Of a DNA stretch of 64,000 nucleotides, positions 26,179 to 34,446 are shown piece after piece. The notes beneath the pieces were generated by a model. The model was not told the origin of the DNA. It did not search any database and was given only the letters and a program-made list of their open reading frames with translations. The position numbers and the translations under genes are program-made. Source of the DNA: Pullulanibacillus sp. KACC 23026 (GTDB taxonomy: Bacteria > Bacillota > Bacilli > Bacillales > Sporolactobacillaceae); NCBI RefSeq assembly GCF_029094525.1, contig NZ_CP119107.1, positions 2,666,001 to 2,730,000 on the forward strand, written 5' to 3'. Numbering within the stretch: position 1 is the first letter of the stretch; each line of letters starts with the position of its first letter.

Positions 26179-26385
26179 AGTTAATCTCTCCTTTTAATTT
26201 ATTTGGTCTTACAAAAATAAGCTATTCATCGTGATTCTTTTTATCTTGTACACTAACCTACTAAACTTAAAAAATAGTTATTTATCTCAATCGTTGAATT
26301 TTAATAAATATAAAGGGGAAATTTCCGCAACAGTTCTAATTGATGTAACTGTCAATAAAATTGGAAGTGAAAGGGAGTGTTATCG

Positions 26386-26622
26386 ATGAAATTAATTGAC
26401 ATTCGATCTTACAAAGTGGATGAATTGGAACAGGAATTGCGAATTTGTTCGTCCAGACGAAATGATGATGGAGAATTAGATGTGGGAATTGATATTTGGA
26501 AGCGTGTGAATGGCACGTGGACCTATTTAGGAAGAAGGTATGGCTATGATAAAACACCGATCCAACAACCTGAAGAGTGGCAAGAAATTGTGAAAAAAAT
26601 AAAGGAAAGCCACTCCAATTAA
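26386..26622 (+). CDS. Small hypothetical protein
   Basis: 78 residues from the ATG at 26386, eight bases after AAGGGAG; an in-frame GTG at 26377 overlaps that site. Sequence is hydrophilic, KLIDIRSYKVDELEQELRIC then WKRVNGTWTYLGRRYGYDKT and PEEWQEIVKKIKES, suggesting a small alpha/beta protein with a Trp-rich beta hairpin. No family recognised. A strong terminator follows immediately, supporting a genuine monocistronic gene. Confidence 0.65.
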   Translation: MKLIDIRSYKVDELEQELRICSSRRNDDGELDVGIDIWKRVNGTWTYLGRRYGYDKTPIQQPEEWQEIVKKIKESHSN

Positions 26623-26643
26623 ACGATGGCGATTCTCGACTAA

Positions 26644-26684
26644 AAAAGGTTTTCAAAGCATCCGTAGCCTTGAAAACCTTTTTT
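26644..26684 (+). terminator. Strong intrinsic terminator
   Basis: AAAAGGTTTTCAA and TTGAAAACCTTTT form a long stem, then TTTT. Could act bidirectionally, also terminating lepB transcripts from the other strand. Confidence 0.85.
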
Positions 26685-26759
26685 GATTATTTGTTAAGGC
26701 GTTTATCTAAGATCGTTATGTTCCAATGGTTCAAGACAAAAGGATGAGACGACCGCGAC

Positions 26760-27338
26760 TTAATAGAGAGATAGTTCATTAAACGGATAATATCTTAAAC
26801 TTACTTTGCCGACGACTTGACTCATGCTTACAAAACCAATCATCCTGCTATCTTCACTTACGCTCCTGTTATCCCCCATTACCCATAGCTTGCCTTTTGG
26901 AACCCTCATTACAAAGTTTGTACTTTTTTCTGTTTGCAGAGAGAAATTATTGGTGAAATAGTTACCTGGGTTCTCCTCTTCGAATTTTTGTTTATATTGA
27001 TTTAAATACGGTTCTGAAATCTTTTTCCCATTTCTATATAGCTGATCATTTTTATATACAATGGTATCTCCAGGTAACCCAATCACTCTCTTCACATAAT
27101 CCTCAGTGGGCGTGGCGTGGAAAATAATCACATCTCCATAATGAGGTGAACTAAAATCATAAACCATTTTGTTTACAATTAAGCGATTATTATTTTGGAA
27201 ATTAGGCATCATCGAAATGCCATCTACCACATAATTCGTCAAGAAAAAATGCCTGACAATAATAGCGAGTAAAATGGCAATAAGGAGAGCTCTAACCCAA
27301 CTCCAAAATTCTCTTTTTTTTGATACTTTCTCTTCCAT
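26760..27338 (-). CDS. lepB: Type I signal peptidase
   Basis: 192 residues, the size of Bacillus Sip proteins. One N-terminal membrane helix (residues ~15-35, ALLIAILLAIIVRHFFL). Catalytic Ser42 in DGISMMPN and Lys83 in YVKRVIGLPGD are both present, followed by box E-like GKLWVMGDNRSVSEDSR. It cleaves signal peptides on the outer face of the membrane. The ATG follows AAATAAGGATC. Its upstream region is the 52-bp palindrome array, which begins ~130 bases before the start codon. Confidence 0.93.
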   Translation of the reverse strand: MEEKVSKKREFWSWVRALLIAILLAIIVRHFFLTNYVVDGISMMPNFQNNNRLIVNKMVYDFSSPHYGDVIIFHATPTEDYVKRVIGLPGDTIVYKNDQLYRNGKKISEPYLNQYKQKFEEENPGNYFTNNFSLQTEKSTNFVMRVPKGKLWVMGDNRSVSEDSRMIGFVSMSQVVGKVSLRYYPFNELSLY

Positions 27339-27466
27339 GATCCTTATTTCCCCTCTTCTTCAGGCGCTTCCTAACTTTTCCATAATCATTATAGCATAAA
27401 TAGATGAGCCATTTTTAAACGATTTATGAAAGGATCAGAACCCATTAGCACTTTTTAATTGATTTT

Positions 27467-28739
27467 GGCGTTCATCCCCTTGATGAACGCCATTCCGGCT
27501 GCCTCACTCCCTCTTTTTGGCGTTCATTCCCTCGATGAACGCCCTTCCGGCTGACTCATCCACTTATTTTGGCGTTCATACCTTTGATGAACGCCCTTAC
27601 AGCTGCCTCACTCCCTCTTTTTGGCGTTCATTCCCTCAATGAACGCCTTTCTTGCCTGCTCTCAACCCTATTTTGGCGTTCATCCCCTCGATGAACGCCC
27701 TTCTTGCCTGCTCTCAACCCTATTTTGGCGTTCATCCCCTCAATGAACGCCATTCTTGCCTGCTCTCAACCCTATTTTGGCGTTCATCCCCTCTATGAAC
27801 GCCATTCCGGCTGCCTCACTCCCTCTTTTTGGCGTTCATCCCCTCGATGAACGCCATTCTTGCCTGCTCTCAACCCTATTTTGGCGTTCATCCCCTCAAT
27901 GAACGCCATTACAGCTGCCTCACTCCCTCTTTTTGGCGTTCATCCCCTTGATGAACGCCATTCCGGCTGCCTCACTCCCTCTTTTTGGCGTTCATCCCCT
28001 CAATGAACGCCATTCCGGCTGCCTCACTCCCTCCTTTTGGCGTTCATCCCCTTGATGAACGCCATTCCGGCTGCCTCACTCCCTCTTTTTGGCGTTCATC
28101 CCCTCAATGAACGCCCTTACAGCTGCCTCACTCCCTCTTTTTGGCGTTCATCCCGTCGATGAACGCCCTTACAGCTGCCTCACTCCCTCTTTTTGGCGTT
28201 CATCCCCTCAATGAACGCCCTTACAGCTGCCTCACTCCCTCTTTTTGGCGTTCATCCCCTCAATGAACGCCATTACAGGTGCCTCCCCCCCTCTTTTTGG
28301 CGTTCATCCCCTCGATGAACGCCCTTACAGCTGCCTCACTCCCTCTTTTTGGCGTTCATCCCCCCGATGAACGCCATTCTTAACAGCTCTCAACTCTATT
28401 TTGGCGTTCATCCCCTCAATGAACGCCATTCTTGCCTGCTCTCAACCCTATTTTGGCGTTCATCCTCTCGATGAACGCCATTCTTGCCTGCTCTCAACCC
28501 TATTTTGGCGTTCATCCTCTCAATGAACGCCCTTCTTGCCTACTCTCAACCCTATTTTGGCGTTCATCCTCTCGATGAACGCCCTTCTTGCCTGCTCTCA
28601 ACCCTATTTTGGCGTTCATCCCCTCAATGAACGCCATTCCGGCTGCCTCCCCCCCTCTTTTTGGCGTTCATCCCCTTGATGAACGCCATTCCGGCTGCCT
28701 CACTCCCTCTTTTTGGCGTTCATTCCCTCAATGAACGCC
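27467..28739. repeat. Array of 25 interrupted palindromes at exact 52-bp period
   Basis: Each unit has arms GGCGTTCAT and ATGAACGCC around a 7-base loop, then a 27-base linker ending in TTTT. Hairpin starts are 27467, 27519, 27571 and so on to 28715: 24 successive intervals of exactly 52. A truncated 26th unit (GGCG only) lies at 28768. The arms are identical in all 25 units; loops vary (CCCCTCA, CCCCTCG, CCCCTTG, CCTCTCG, TCCCTCA and others). Linkers fall into three classes: containing CCGGCTGCCTCACTCCC, ACAGCTGCCTCACTCCC or TTGCCTGCTCTCAACCC. 52 is not a multiple of three and no open frame crosses it. It lies between lepB and an NDH-2-like gene, both minus strand. Confidence 0.97.
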
Positions 28740-28788
28740 CTTCTCAACTGCCTCACAACCCTATTTTGGCGAATTTCCACAACAAGCA

Positions 28789-28818
28789 AAATGACACGGC
28801 CATGTTAGCGTGTCATTT
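28789..28818 (-). terminator. Hairpin after the NDH-2-like gene
   Basis: AAATGACACG and CGTGTCATTT form a perfect 10-bp stem with a 10-base loop; on the minus strand it is followed by TTGC, a weak T-tract. It would separate the upstream gene from the palindrome array. Confidence 0.6.
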
Positions 28819-28873
28819 AACTAGGCTTATTCAGTTATGAAAAGGCTCCTATCCCTTTTAAAAGCTTTACCTC

Positions 28874-29929
28874 TTAACGATTAATGTGCTGCCATTCGAC
28901 CCCTCTTTTTAAAATCCGAGGCAGTTTTCCTGTTAACTCCACGCCGCTAACCATTCCAAAGCCATCCTTCTTGCCTAATGTTCCTAATACCCCTTTATTT
29001 TTGATTGGCTTAATACGAATGGGCTTTTTTCGGTTTATGAGATGATGTAAAATGATCGCGACTTGCGAACCTTGTTGCTGGGCGATTTGAGCACTTGGGG
29101 GAAAGGGGGTTGATGAACAGTCCCCAATCGCAAAGATGTTGGGATAATTTTGGACACGGTTTAATGAATCAATTTTGAGGCGTCCCATTTGATCCTTCTC
29201 CTCCATCAACCCTCTGACCACAGCATTAGATTGAATGCCTGCTGCCCACAAAATCAAATCAGCTTCCTCTCTTAACCCATTCCGATATACGTTGTGCTTT
29301 CCAATAAACTCAATATTAGAATGGGTCAGGACCTCAATATCGTGTCTCTTTAACCAATCACTAGCATAGTTTTGTATTTTCTTAGGAAGTGTCTTTAACA
29401 CCTGATTCCCTTTCTCATAAATATGGATGTTTAAATCCTCCCGGGACTCTCTTAATTCACTGGCAAGCTCGACACCGGTCAATCCTCCTCCGACAATTTT
29501 GACAGTCCCATAAGGTTTTGTATTCAATAAGGCAACCGATGTTCTTCTCGTTTCCTCTATCGTTTGGATACTTCTTGCATAATCGCGGGCTCCTTTGACT
29601 AGGTCAAAGCGGTCTTCAGAACCCAATGCAATCACTAAATAATCAAATGAAATGCGTTGATTAGAGGTTTCTACCCATTGTTGTTTCAGGTTGATTTGTT
29701 TAACCTCATCATAAATTAGATCTAATAGTGGATGTTTAGGGAAAGAGACACGGGTCTGGTAATCAGCAAGAGTCCCTGCTGCCAGAGCATAATTTTCCGT
29801 TTTAATCGTATGAAAAGGCTGTCGATCAATGAGCGTCATACAAAAAGGCGCTTTAGATTTCTTAGTCAAGAGCCTCTTTACTACCTCCAGTCCACCATAT
29901 CCCCCACCTAAAACGACAATGTGAATCAC
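28874..29929 (-). CDS. Type II NADH dehydrogenase-like FAD/NAD oxidoreductase
   Basis: 351 residues from a GTG with AGGAGGATTTTAT upstream. N-terminal FAD-binding motif HIVVLGGGYGGLEVVKRL. NAD-binding motif VKIVGGGLTGVELASEL at ~140-160. FAD-contacting NIFAIGDCSSTPFPPSAQIAQQQG near 265-285 and the quinone-side AQQQG segment. It resembles YutJ/Ndh-type single-subunit dehydrogenases, though shorter (Ndh is ~390-400) and with a truncated C-terminal membrane-binding part. It would pass electrons from NAD(P)H to a quinone or other acceptor at the membrane. Confidence 0.82.
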   Translation of the reverse strand: MIHIVVLGGGYGGLEVVKRLLTKKSKAPFCMTLIDRQPFHTIKTENYALAAGTLADYQTRVSFPKHPLLDLIYDEVKQINLKQQWVETSNQRISFDYLVIALGSEDRFDLVKGARDYARSIQTIEETRRTSVALLNTKPYGTVKIVGGGLTGVELASELRESREDLNIHIYEKGNQVLKTLPKKIQNYASDWLKRHDIEVLTHSNIEFIGKHNVYRNGLREEADLILWAAGIQSNAVVRGLMEEKDQMGRLKIDSLNRVQNYPNIFAIGDCSSTPFPPSAQIAQQQGSQVAIILHHLINRKKPIRIKPIKNKGVLGTLGKKDGFGMVSGVELTGKLPRILKRGVEWQHINR

Positions 29930-30437
29930 ATAAAATCCTCCTTGATGCCTAATACGTGAGGTGCAGCCCTTATGTCCATAAACTCATCGTATCCATCCAC
30001 ACCCAGTCGTTTATCTTTTAGGACAATTGAAGACATACAGATCCCTTTCACCCTATGACTTTAATATATATTTCTTAGAATGGTGGTTTATGACTGATAC
30101 CGCTCGCAGTATAAAGGCATTAGAGTTTGTCGTTAGTTGAAAGAGACTCCATCCTATTTAAAAGAGATTAGGGGAGTCTATCAACGTGATTTAACACGTT
30201 GACACGGTTCAGCTAAAAGCTCTCTGGACTCTTTTAAGGACAATATTTTGTTTTTCGTTAAAACCAACTATACGAACAGTTGTTTGGTTGTTTTTCCAAA
30301 TATAAGTACTTCATTCTTCAACCTCTCGCACACTTTTCTAAAATTTTTGTACAATAGAAGAGAGGCTAAATCTGCAGAACGACAATAGTCCGTATTCGTT
30401 TCATATTTTTTATCAAATTAAAGTAGGTGCTTAACTG
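29930..30437. other. Divergent intergenic region with a perfect palindrome
   Basis: 508 bases. TCAACGTG-ATTTAA-CACGTTGA at 30181-30202 is a perfect 8-bp-arm hairpin without a T-run, possibly an operator or RNA structure. CATATTTTT near 30402 with an AC about 18 bases before weakly resembles a SigK promoter for the gerP-like gene. Nothing else is recognised. Confidence 0.35.
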
Positions 30438-30662
30438 ATGCCTTCGTTTTATTTTAATCCAATCAAAATTGACTCTATAGGCTCTGGCGCTCAAGTTAAC
30501 TTTGGAGATGTCTTGAATATTTCACCTAAAGCAATGTCCAAATCCATCTCGGGATCGGGAGCATTTGAAACGGGAGATTTCCAGGTTCATTATGAATGGT
30601 TCAGTCTAACAAATACGATTGATTCAGATGGCTCAGATCAAACCATTGCAGCCAATAATTGA
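30438..30662 (+). CDS. GerPA/GerPF-family spore germination protein
   Basis: 74 residues, the typical size. Family-defining features are present: the start PSFYFNPIKIDSIGSGAQVNFGD (here in parts: NPIKIDSIGSGA, VNFGDVLNISPK), SGSGAFETGDFQ and the C-terminal TIDSDGSDQTIAANN, near-identical in form to GerPF's DxDxxDQDIAANN. GerP proteins help nutrient germinants cross the coat and are made in the mother cell. AGGTG precedes the ATG by eight bases. It is solitary here rather than in a gerPABCDEF operon, as with yhaL-like single copies in other Bacilli. Confidence 0.85.
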   Translation: MPSFYFNPIKIDSIGSGAQVNFGDVLNISPKAMSKSISGSGAFETGDFQVHYEWFSLTNTIDSDGSDQTIAANN

Positions 30663-30727
30663 CATTTTCCATGATACAACTGAAATCAATATAAGGTGCC
30701 CACGACGACCAAATAGATGGGGAAAAA

Positions 30728-30909
30728 CGGTTTGCTGAAGAGGAAATTCCATCCTCTAACGCGGTTCTTTACTATTAAACCTGCCACTTTTTCCAACCAG
30801 TTACATTCAACGAACAAGCCGCTAACTTATCCTTCTTCCTTATGACAAAAATCCTAAATTCTATCTCGACTTTTTTTAAAAGTAATCGTGTTTCCTCTTC
30901 AGCAAACCG
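30728..30909. mobile_element. 182-bp MITE-like element with 19-bp inverted ends
   Basis: CGGTTTGCTGAAGAGGAAA at 30728-30746 and its exact reverse complement TTTCCTCTTCAGCAAACCG at 30891-30909 bound an AT-rich non-coding core. No target duplication is evident at the edges. TTGCTGAAGAGG also occurs at 31081-31092 in the adjacent fold-back repeat. Confidence 0.55.
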
Positions 30910-30931
30910 CTAGTATCCAGACAAGACAATT

Positions 30932-31239
30932 AAGAGGCTGGGGCAAAACGAAACTAACTGACTTAAATTCCGAACACTAAATGTTTATAAGGACAGAAAC
31001 CAATAGGAAGTGCAGTCAAAATACGGAGACTCCTACGGGAACAGCACGTGTCCGAAGACCCCGCAAGCAAGTGTTTTCCTTGCTGAAGAGGCTTGGGTCG
31101 TGCCCGCAGAAAGCGACGTATTTTGACTAGCGTTTCATAAATGACTTAACTTATAAATGAAAAACCGAACTTATCACATTAAAAGGTGTGAATAGGTTCG
31201 GTTTTTTCTATTCGTCATCTACTTCTGCCCCAGTCTCTT
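30932..31239. repeat. 308-bp fold-back element with inverted ends
   Basis: AAGAGGCTGGGGCA (30932-30945) pairs with TGCCCCAGTCTCTT (31226-31239). Inner arms CAGTCAAAATACG and CGTATTTTGACT also face each other, and a terminator-like hairpin ACCGAACTTATCACA / TGTGAATAGGTTCGGT is followed by TTTTTT (31170-31206). A partial copy lies at 3926-4085. No gene is seen between 30663 and 31253. Confidence 0.7.
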
Positions 31240-31253
31240 GATTTTTGGAGATT

Positions 31254-32270
31254 TTAACCTTTTAACCGTTCGATCGTATCCTTTAAGGCTTCAATAACCC
31301 GATCGCACCAGGCATCAAATTCTGGATCCTCAACCTGATACTCAGGGTGTTCCAAACAATAGCGAATCGTTTCTTTGACGCCTTGGTCAAACCGCGTCGT
31401 GGCTGTAAAACCAGGCACCAATCTTTTGAGTTTGTCATTTTCAAAGACAACGGTGTTTGCTTTATCGCCAATTAAACTACCTTTAAAATCATAGTGACTG
31501 CAGGCATTTAAAAATTCAGAAGCCACATGGACAGCGTTTAATTCAACGCCTAAGGCATCGGCAATCGTTTGATAAACTTGGTTCCAAGTTAGTGATTCAT
31601 CAGAAGTGATTTGAACGGCTTCTCCGATCGCATGACTGTTACCCATTAGACCAATAAACCCTTTGGCAAAGTCGCGATTATGTGTCATCGTCCAAAGAGA
31701 CGTCCCATCACCGTGAATAATGACGGGCTTGTGCTCCATCATGCGCTTAACGACTTGCCATGATCCCTTGTTCCCATGCACCCCTAGGGGAACTGACCGT
31801 TCATCATATGTATGACTTGGTCTTACAATCGTAATTGGAAACCCGTTGTCACGATACTGCTTCAATAAGTAATCTTCACAGGCAATTTTATTCCTTGAAT
31901 ACGCCCAATAAGGATTAGCTAATGGCGTTCCTTCTGTTATCCGGTAATCGGATAAAGGCTTTTGATAAGCGGATGCCGAGCTAATAAAAATAAATTGTTT
32001 GGTTTTACCATTAAATAAACGGAAATCGCGTTCTAAATGGGCCGGCTCAAAGGCTATAAAATCAGCCACAACATCAAACTCATGCGATTCGATTAAGTTT
32101 GCAACACGTGCTTCATCGTGAATATCCGCTTCCAAAATGGTCGCCCCTTCAGGCAATTGACTGTTCCGATTTCCACGATTGATCAAATACAACTCACAAT
32201 CCTGCTCGAGTAACTGCTTCGTGATCGCCGTGCTAATAATGCCTGTCCCTCCAATAAATAGCGCTTTCAT
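31254..32270 (-). CDS. NAD-dependent epimerase/dehydratase (extended/atypical SDR)
   Basis: 338 residues. KALFIGGTGIISTAI is the N-terminal NAD-binding motif. FIFISSASAYQKP and YWAYSRNKIACEDYLL hold the SDR Ser, Tyr and Lys. ITIVRPSHTYDERSVP follows as in UDP-sugar epimerase-like enzymes. Reductase or epimerase on a nucleotide sugar or similar; substrate unknown. AGGAGGTG precedes the ATG. The palindrome TAAGTTAGTAACTTA (32331-32345), about 60 bases upstream, may be an operator. Confidence 0.82.
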   Translation of the reverse strand: MKALFIGGTGIISTAITKQLLEQDCELYLINRGNRNSQLPEGATILEADIHDEARVANLIESHEFDVVADFIAFEPAHLERDFRLFNGKTKQFIFISSASAYQKPLSDYRITEGTPLANPYWAYSRNKIACEDYLLKQYRDNGFPITIVRPSHTYDERSVPLGVHGNKGSWQVVKRMMEHKPVIIHGDGTSLWTMTHNRDFAKGFIGLMGNSHAIGEAVQITSDESLTWNQVYQTIADALGVELNAVHVASEFLNACSHYDFKGSLIGDKANTVVFENDKLKRLVPGFTATTRFDQGVKETIRYCLEHPEYQVEDPEFDAWCDRVIEALKDTIERLKG

Positions 32271-32330
32271 TTTTTTTACGCACCTCCTATTCTGAATTTT
32301 ACCACAAGCCTGACCGTAACACGCAACTAA

Positions 32331-32345
32331 TAAGTTAGTAACTTA
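32331..32345. promoter_or_regulatory. Perfect palindrome upstream of the epimerase
   Basis: TAAGTTA-G-TAACTTA, 7-bp arms. Similar TAGTA/TACTA-type sites lie at 32607 and in the fabF-regulator intergenic region. Confidence 0.35.
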
Positions 32346-32398
32346 AAAGAACGCAAAGCAGCTCTTTCTTCATCCTACTCTACGTTCCTTTGGTTGAT

Positions 32399-32590
32399 TC
32401 AAATTTTCTTAAATAGAACGGCAATGCCATGGATAATGACTAGAAGCGCAAAAACAATAACGGCTAATACTCCGATAATGTTTAAGATAGGATCGAGCCC
32501 TGCAAGAAAAGTCCCTGAAGCCGATACACGAATGAGTCCAAAACCGGCAAGCATACATGCGAAGTACAAGAGCCACGGTTCTCTGAACAT
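32399..32590 (-). CDS. Small two-helix membrane protein
   Basis: 63 residues with two hydrophobic helices (LLYFACMLAGFGLIRV and ILNIIGVLAVIVFALLVIIHG) and a basic end (LFKKI). GGAGGGG lies eight bases before the ATG, which supports translation. No named family recognised. A perfect 12-bp palindrome TAGTAATTACTA sits 17 bases upstream of the start codon. Confidence 0.6.
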   Translation of the reverse strand: MFREPWLLYFACMLAGFGLIRVSASGTFLAGLDPILNIIGVLAVIVFALLVIIHGIAVLFKKI

Positions 32591-32606
32591 ACTATCCCCT
32601 CCATTA

Positions 32607-32618
32607 TAGTAATTACTA
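32607..32618. promoter_or_regulatory. Palindromic operator candidate TAGTAATTACTA
   Basis: Perfect 12-bp palindrome just upstream of the ribosome-binding site of the small membrane protein. Shares TAGTA...TACTA arms with 35762-35775 upstream of fabF. Confidence 0.4.
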
Positions 32619-32848
32619 GTAGTCTATGAAGGGGCTTGGCAGATCGTGTCCATCTTTTTTAAAAATAAGTATACTGTCCTTTGAACTGGACCAGAGAGTT
32701 ACTTGACTGCTTGCATTCATCAACAACTCAAGCGCTTTAATGGGTCAGAATGGAAGTGTCGTAAAGAAATCCAATGACACGCTCAGGGATAGCCGTTAAT
32801 CACTCCCTTCTCTTTGACATACAATTAACTAACAAGGGAGTGACCTTC

Positions 32849-33184
32849 ATGGTGAAATGGATCAATGTGTCGACGCTGCGACATGAATTGAAACTTTTCG
32901 ATGGGAATCGGTTGATTAAAACTTACCCCGTTGCGATTGGCAAAATGGTAAGTCCGAGCCCTTATGGATCTTATACCATCATTAACAAACAACCCAACCC
33001 AGGAGGTCCATTTGGTGTTCTTTGGATGGGACTTTCCAAACCGCATTACGGAATACACGGAACCAATGATCCTTCTTCTATTGGTAAAAATGTTTCGCAC
33101 GGCTGTATTCGAATGTACAACGAGGATGTTCTCGATCTCTCCTCAAGAGTTTCCATAGGAACTGAAGTTGTGATTCATCATTAG
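32849..33184 (+). CDS. L,D-transpeptidase (YkuD domain)
   Basis: 111 residues from the ATG at 32849, six bases after AAGGGAGTG; a longer frame from 32774 has no site. It is a minimal YkuD domain with no LysM or signal peptide. The catalytic motif is complete: HYGIHGTND (His70) and SHGCIRMYN with nucleophile Cys86 and His84. Such enzymes form 3-3 peptidoglycan cross-links or attach proteins to the wall. The lack of an export signal is odd unless it acts in the spore or is released otherwise; B. subtilis YkuD has LysM but short forms exist. Confidence 0.88.
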   Translation: MVKWINVSTLRHELKLFDGNRLIKTYPVAIGKMVSPSPYGSYTIINKQPNPGGPFGVLWMGLSKPHYGIHGTNDPSSIGKNVSHGCIRMYNEDVLDLSSRVSIGTEVVIHH

Positions 33185-33349
33185 CGCGTGAAACGAAAAA
33201 AAAGACAGCTGAATGCTTTGGCAAACAGGCTGTCCTTTTGTGACAAGGATTGAAACACTCGGCTTTCCCTAGTAATACACACTGATGAGACTTATAGAAA
33301 GCCACACAGAGGCAGTCGCCAAGCGTTCTTATCTTTCACTGTCATCACT

Positions 33350-34066
33350 TCATTTTAAGCTAGGCGTTTCTAGAAATTCTTTAAATCTTCTTCTTGAAAC
33401 AGGGTCCTCCGAATGAATCGCCTTTTTGGCAAGCTGGATCGCTTCTTCATAATTATCCGCATGATAGATTCCTGTACCAATAACGACGCCGTCAGCACCT
33501 GCTTCTGTATAAATGGAAGCATTATTCGGCTTCATCCCACCATCAATCACGATGGCAAGATTCGGATTCACCTGGTTTGCCCGCTCTCTTAATGCCTTAA
33601 TCCGGTCGATGGTTTCTGGTGACGGTTTCTGCCCCCCAAACCCAATCGTTATGGACATTAATGTGATCGCATCAATCGCTTCAAGAACCTCGTCCGATAA
33701 TTGGCTGAGGTCTGTTTCCTTTAATATCGCAACTCCCGACAGCAATCCTCGAGATTTTATGTAGTTGATCAGAGATAGCGGATCCTTTGTGGCTTCCAAG
33801 TGAAACACAACTTGGTCTGCTCCAGCATCACAATATTTTTCTACATGATCCTCAGGACGACTGACCATTAAATGAACTTCAATGGGTAATTTCGTTATAT
33901 TTCTTATTTGTGACACGGTTTCAGGACTGAATGTTGTTCTTTCAACAAAATCCCCGTCCATAATATCAATACTAAAAGCATCAACCCCTGCTTGGTCGAC
34001 GTCTTGAATTTCCTTTGGTAAGTGATCCCAATCCGCATCAAGGATAGACGCGAGAACTAATGCCAT
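33350..34066 (-). CDS. rpe: Ribulose-phosphate 3-epimerase-family protein
   Basis: 238 residues, TIM-barrel epimerase. ALVLASILDADW, SIDIMDGDFVERTTF, IEVHLMVSRPEDHV, GADQVVFHLEAT and IVIDGGMKPNNASIYTEAGADGVVIGTGIY give all metal (His, Asp) and phosphate-binding segments. The insertion ITIGFGGQKPSPETIDRI replaces the canonical MTVNPGFGGQ. It could act on ribulose-5-phosphate or on allulose-6-phosphate. Family certain, substrate inferred. Extended ~15-residue tail. Confidence 0.85.
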   Translation of the reverse strand: MALVLASILDADWDHLPKEIQDVDQAGVDAFSIDIMDGDFVERTTFSPETVSQIRNITKLPIEVHLMVSRPEDHVEKYCDAGADQVVFHLEATKDPLSLINYIKSRGLLSGVAILKETDLSQLSDEVLEAIDAITLMSITIGFGGQKPSPETIDRIKALRERANQVNPNLAIVIDGGMKPNNASIYTEAGADGVVIGTGIYHADNYEEAIQLAKKAIHSEDPVSRRRFKEFLETPSLK

Positions 34067-34446
34067 ACAAAAAACCTCCTAAAAATAATCAATCAAGTAA
34101 AAAAGAGTCATCACGGCCACGTCCATTCTAAAATGCCCCGCTATAGAACGAGGGCCTAAAGCGACAGCCTTCATTTCTTCTACTTAAAAATGTGTGAGTG
34201 GCCTGTTAAACTTTTATAAGGTATAAAAAAACACCAAATTTAATTTTACGCTACTCCTTATAGGTAGTCAATCAAACTAATGGTCAACGAGAAAACTTGC
34301 TCATTAATAGGATCTCTTCTTTCGTTTATTTTAAACAAGTCTATTAGTATCAAGACACTCGACTTCATAATTTTTAAAATCGTTAGCCAAGGTCTTAAAA
34401 CTTTTAAGGCGCCTTCCCAAATGGAAAGACGCCTAATGATCATCAC
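34067..34446. other. Intergenic region between rpe and fabF
   Basis: 380 bases, AT-rich. Contains the fabF terminator (34407-34434). I see no gene or other element. Confidence 0.4.
34407..34434 (-). terminator. Terminator of fabF
   Basis: On the minus strand AGGCGTCTTTCC and GGGAAGGCGCCT pair over 12 positions allowing G-U, followed by TAAAAGTTTT. Confidence 0.65.

Noticed and set aside
27467-28739. CRISPR array
   Set aside because: The 27-base intervals are not unique spacers: they fall into three repeated classes, and no cas gene is nearby. Both repeat and spacer are satellite-like.
27467-28739. Series of intrinsic terminators
   Set aside because: The T-run precedes the hairpin on the plus strand, and on the minus strand each hairpin is followed by A-runs, so neither strand gives stem plus U-tract.
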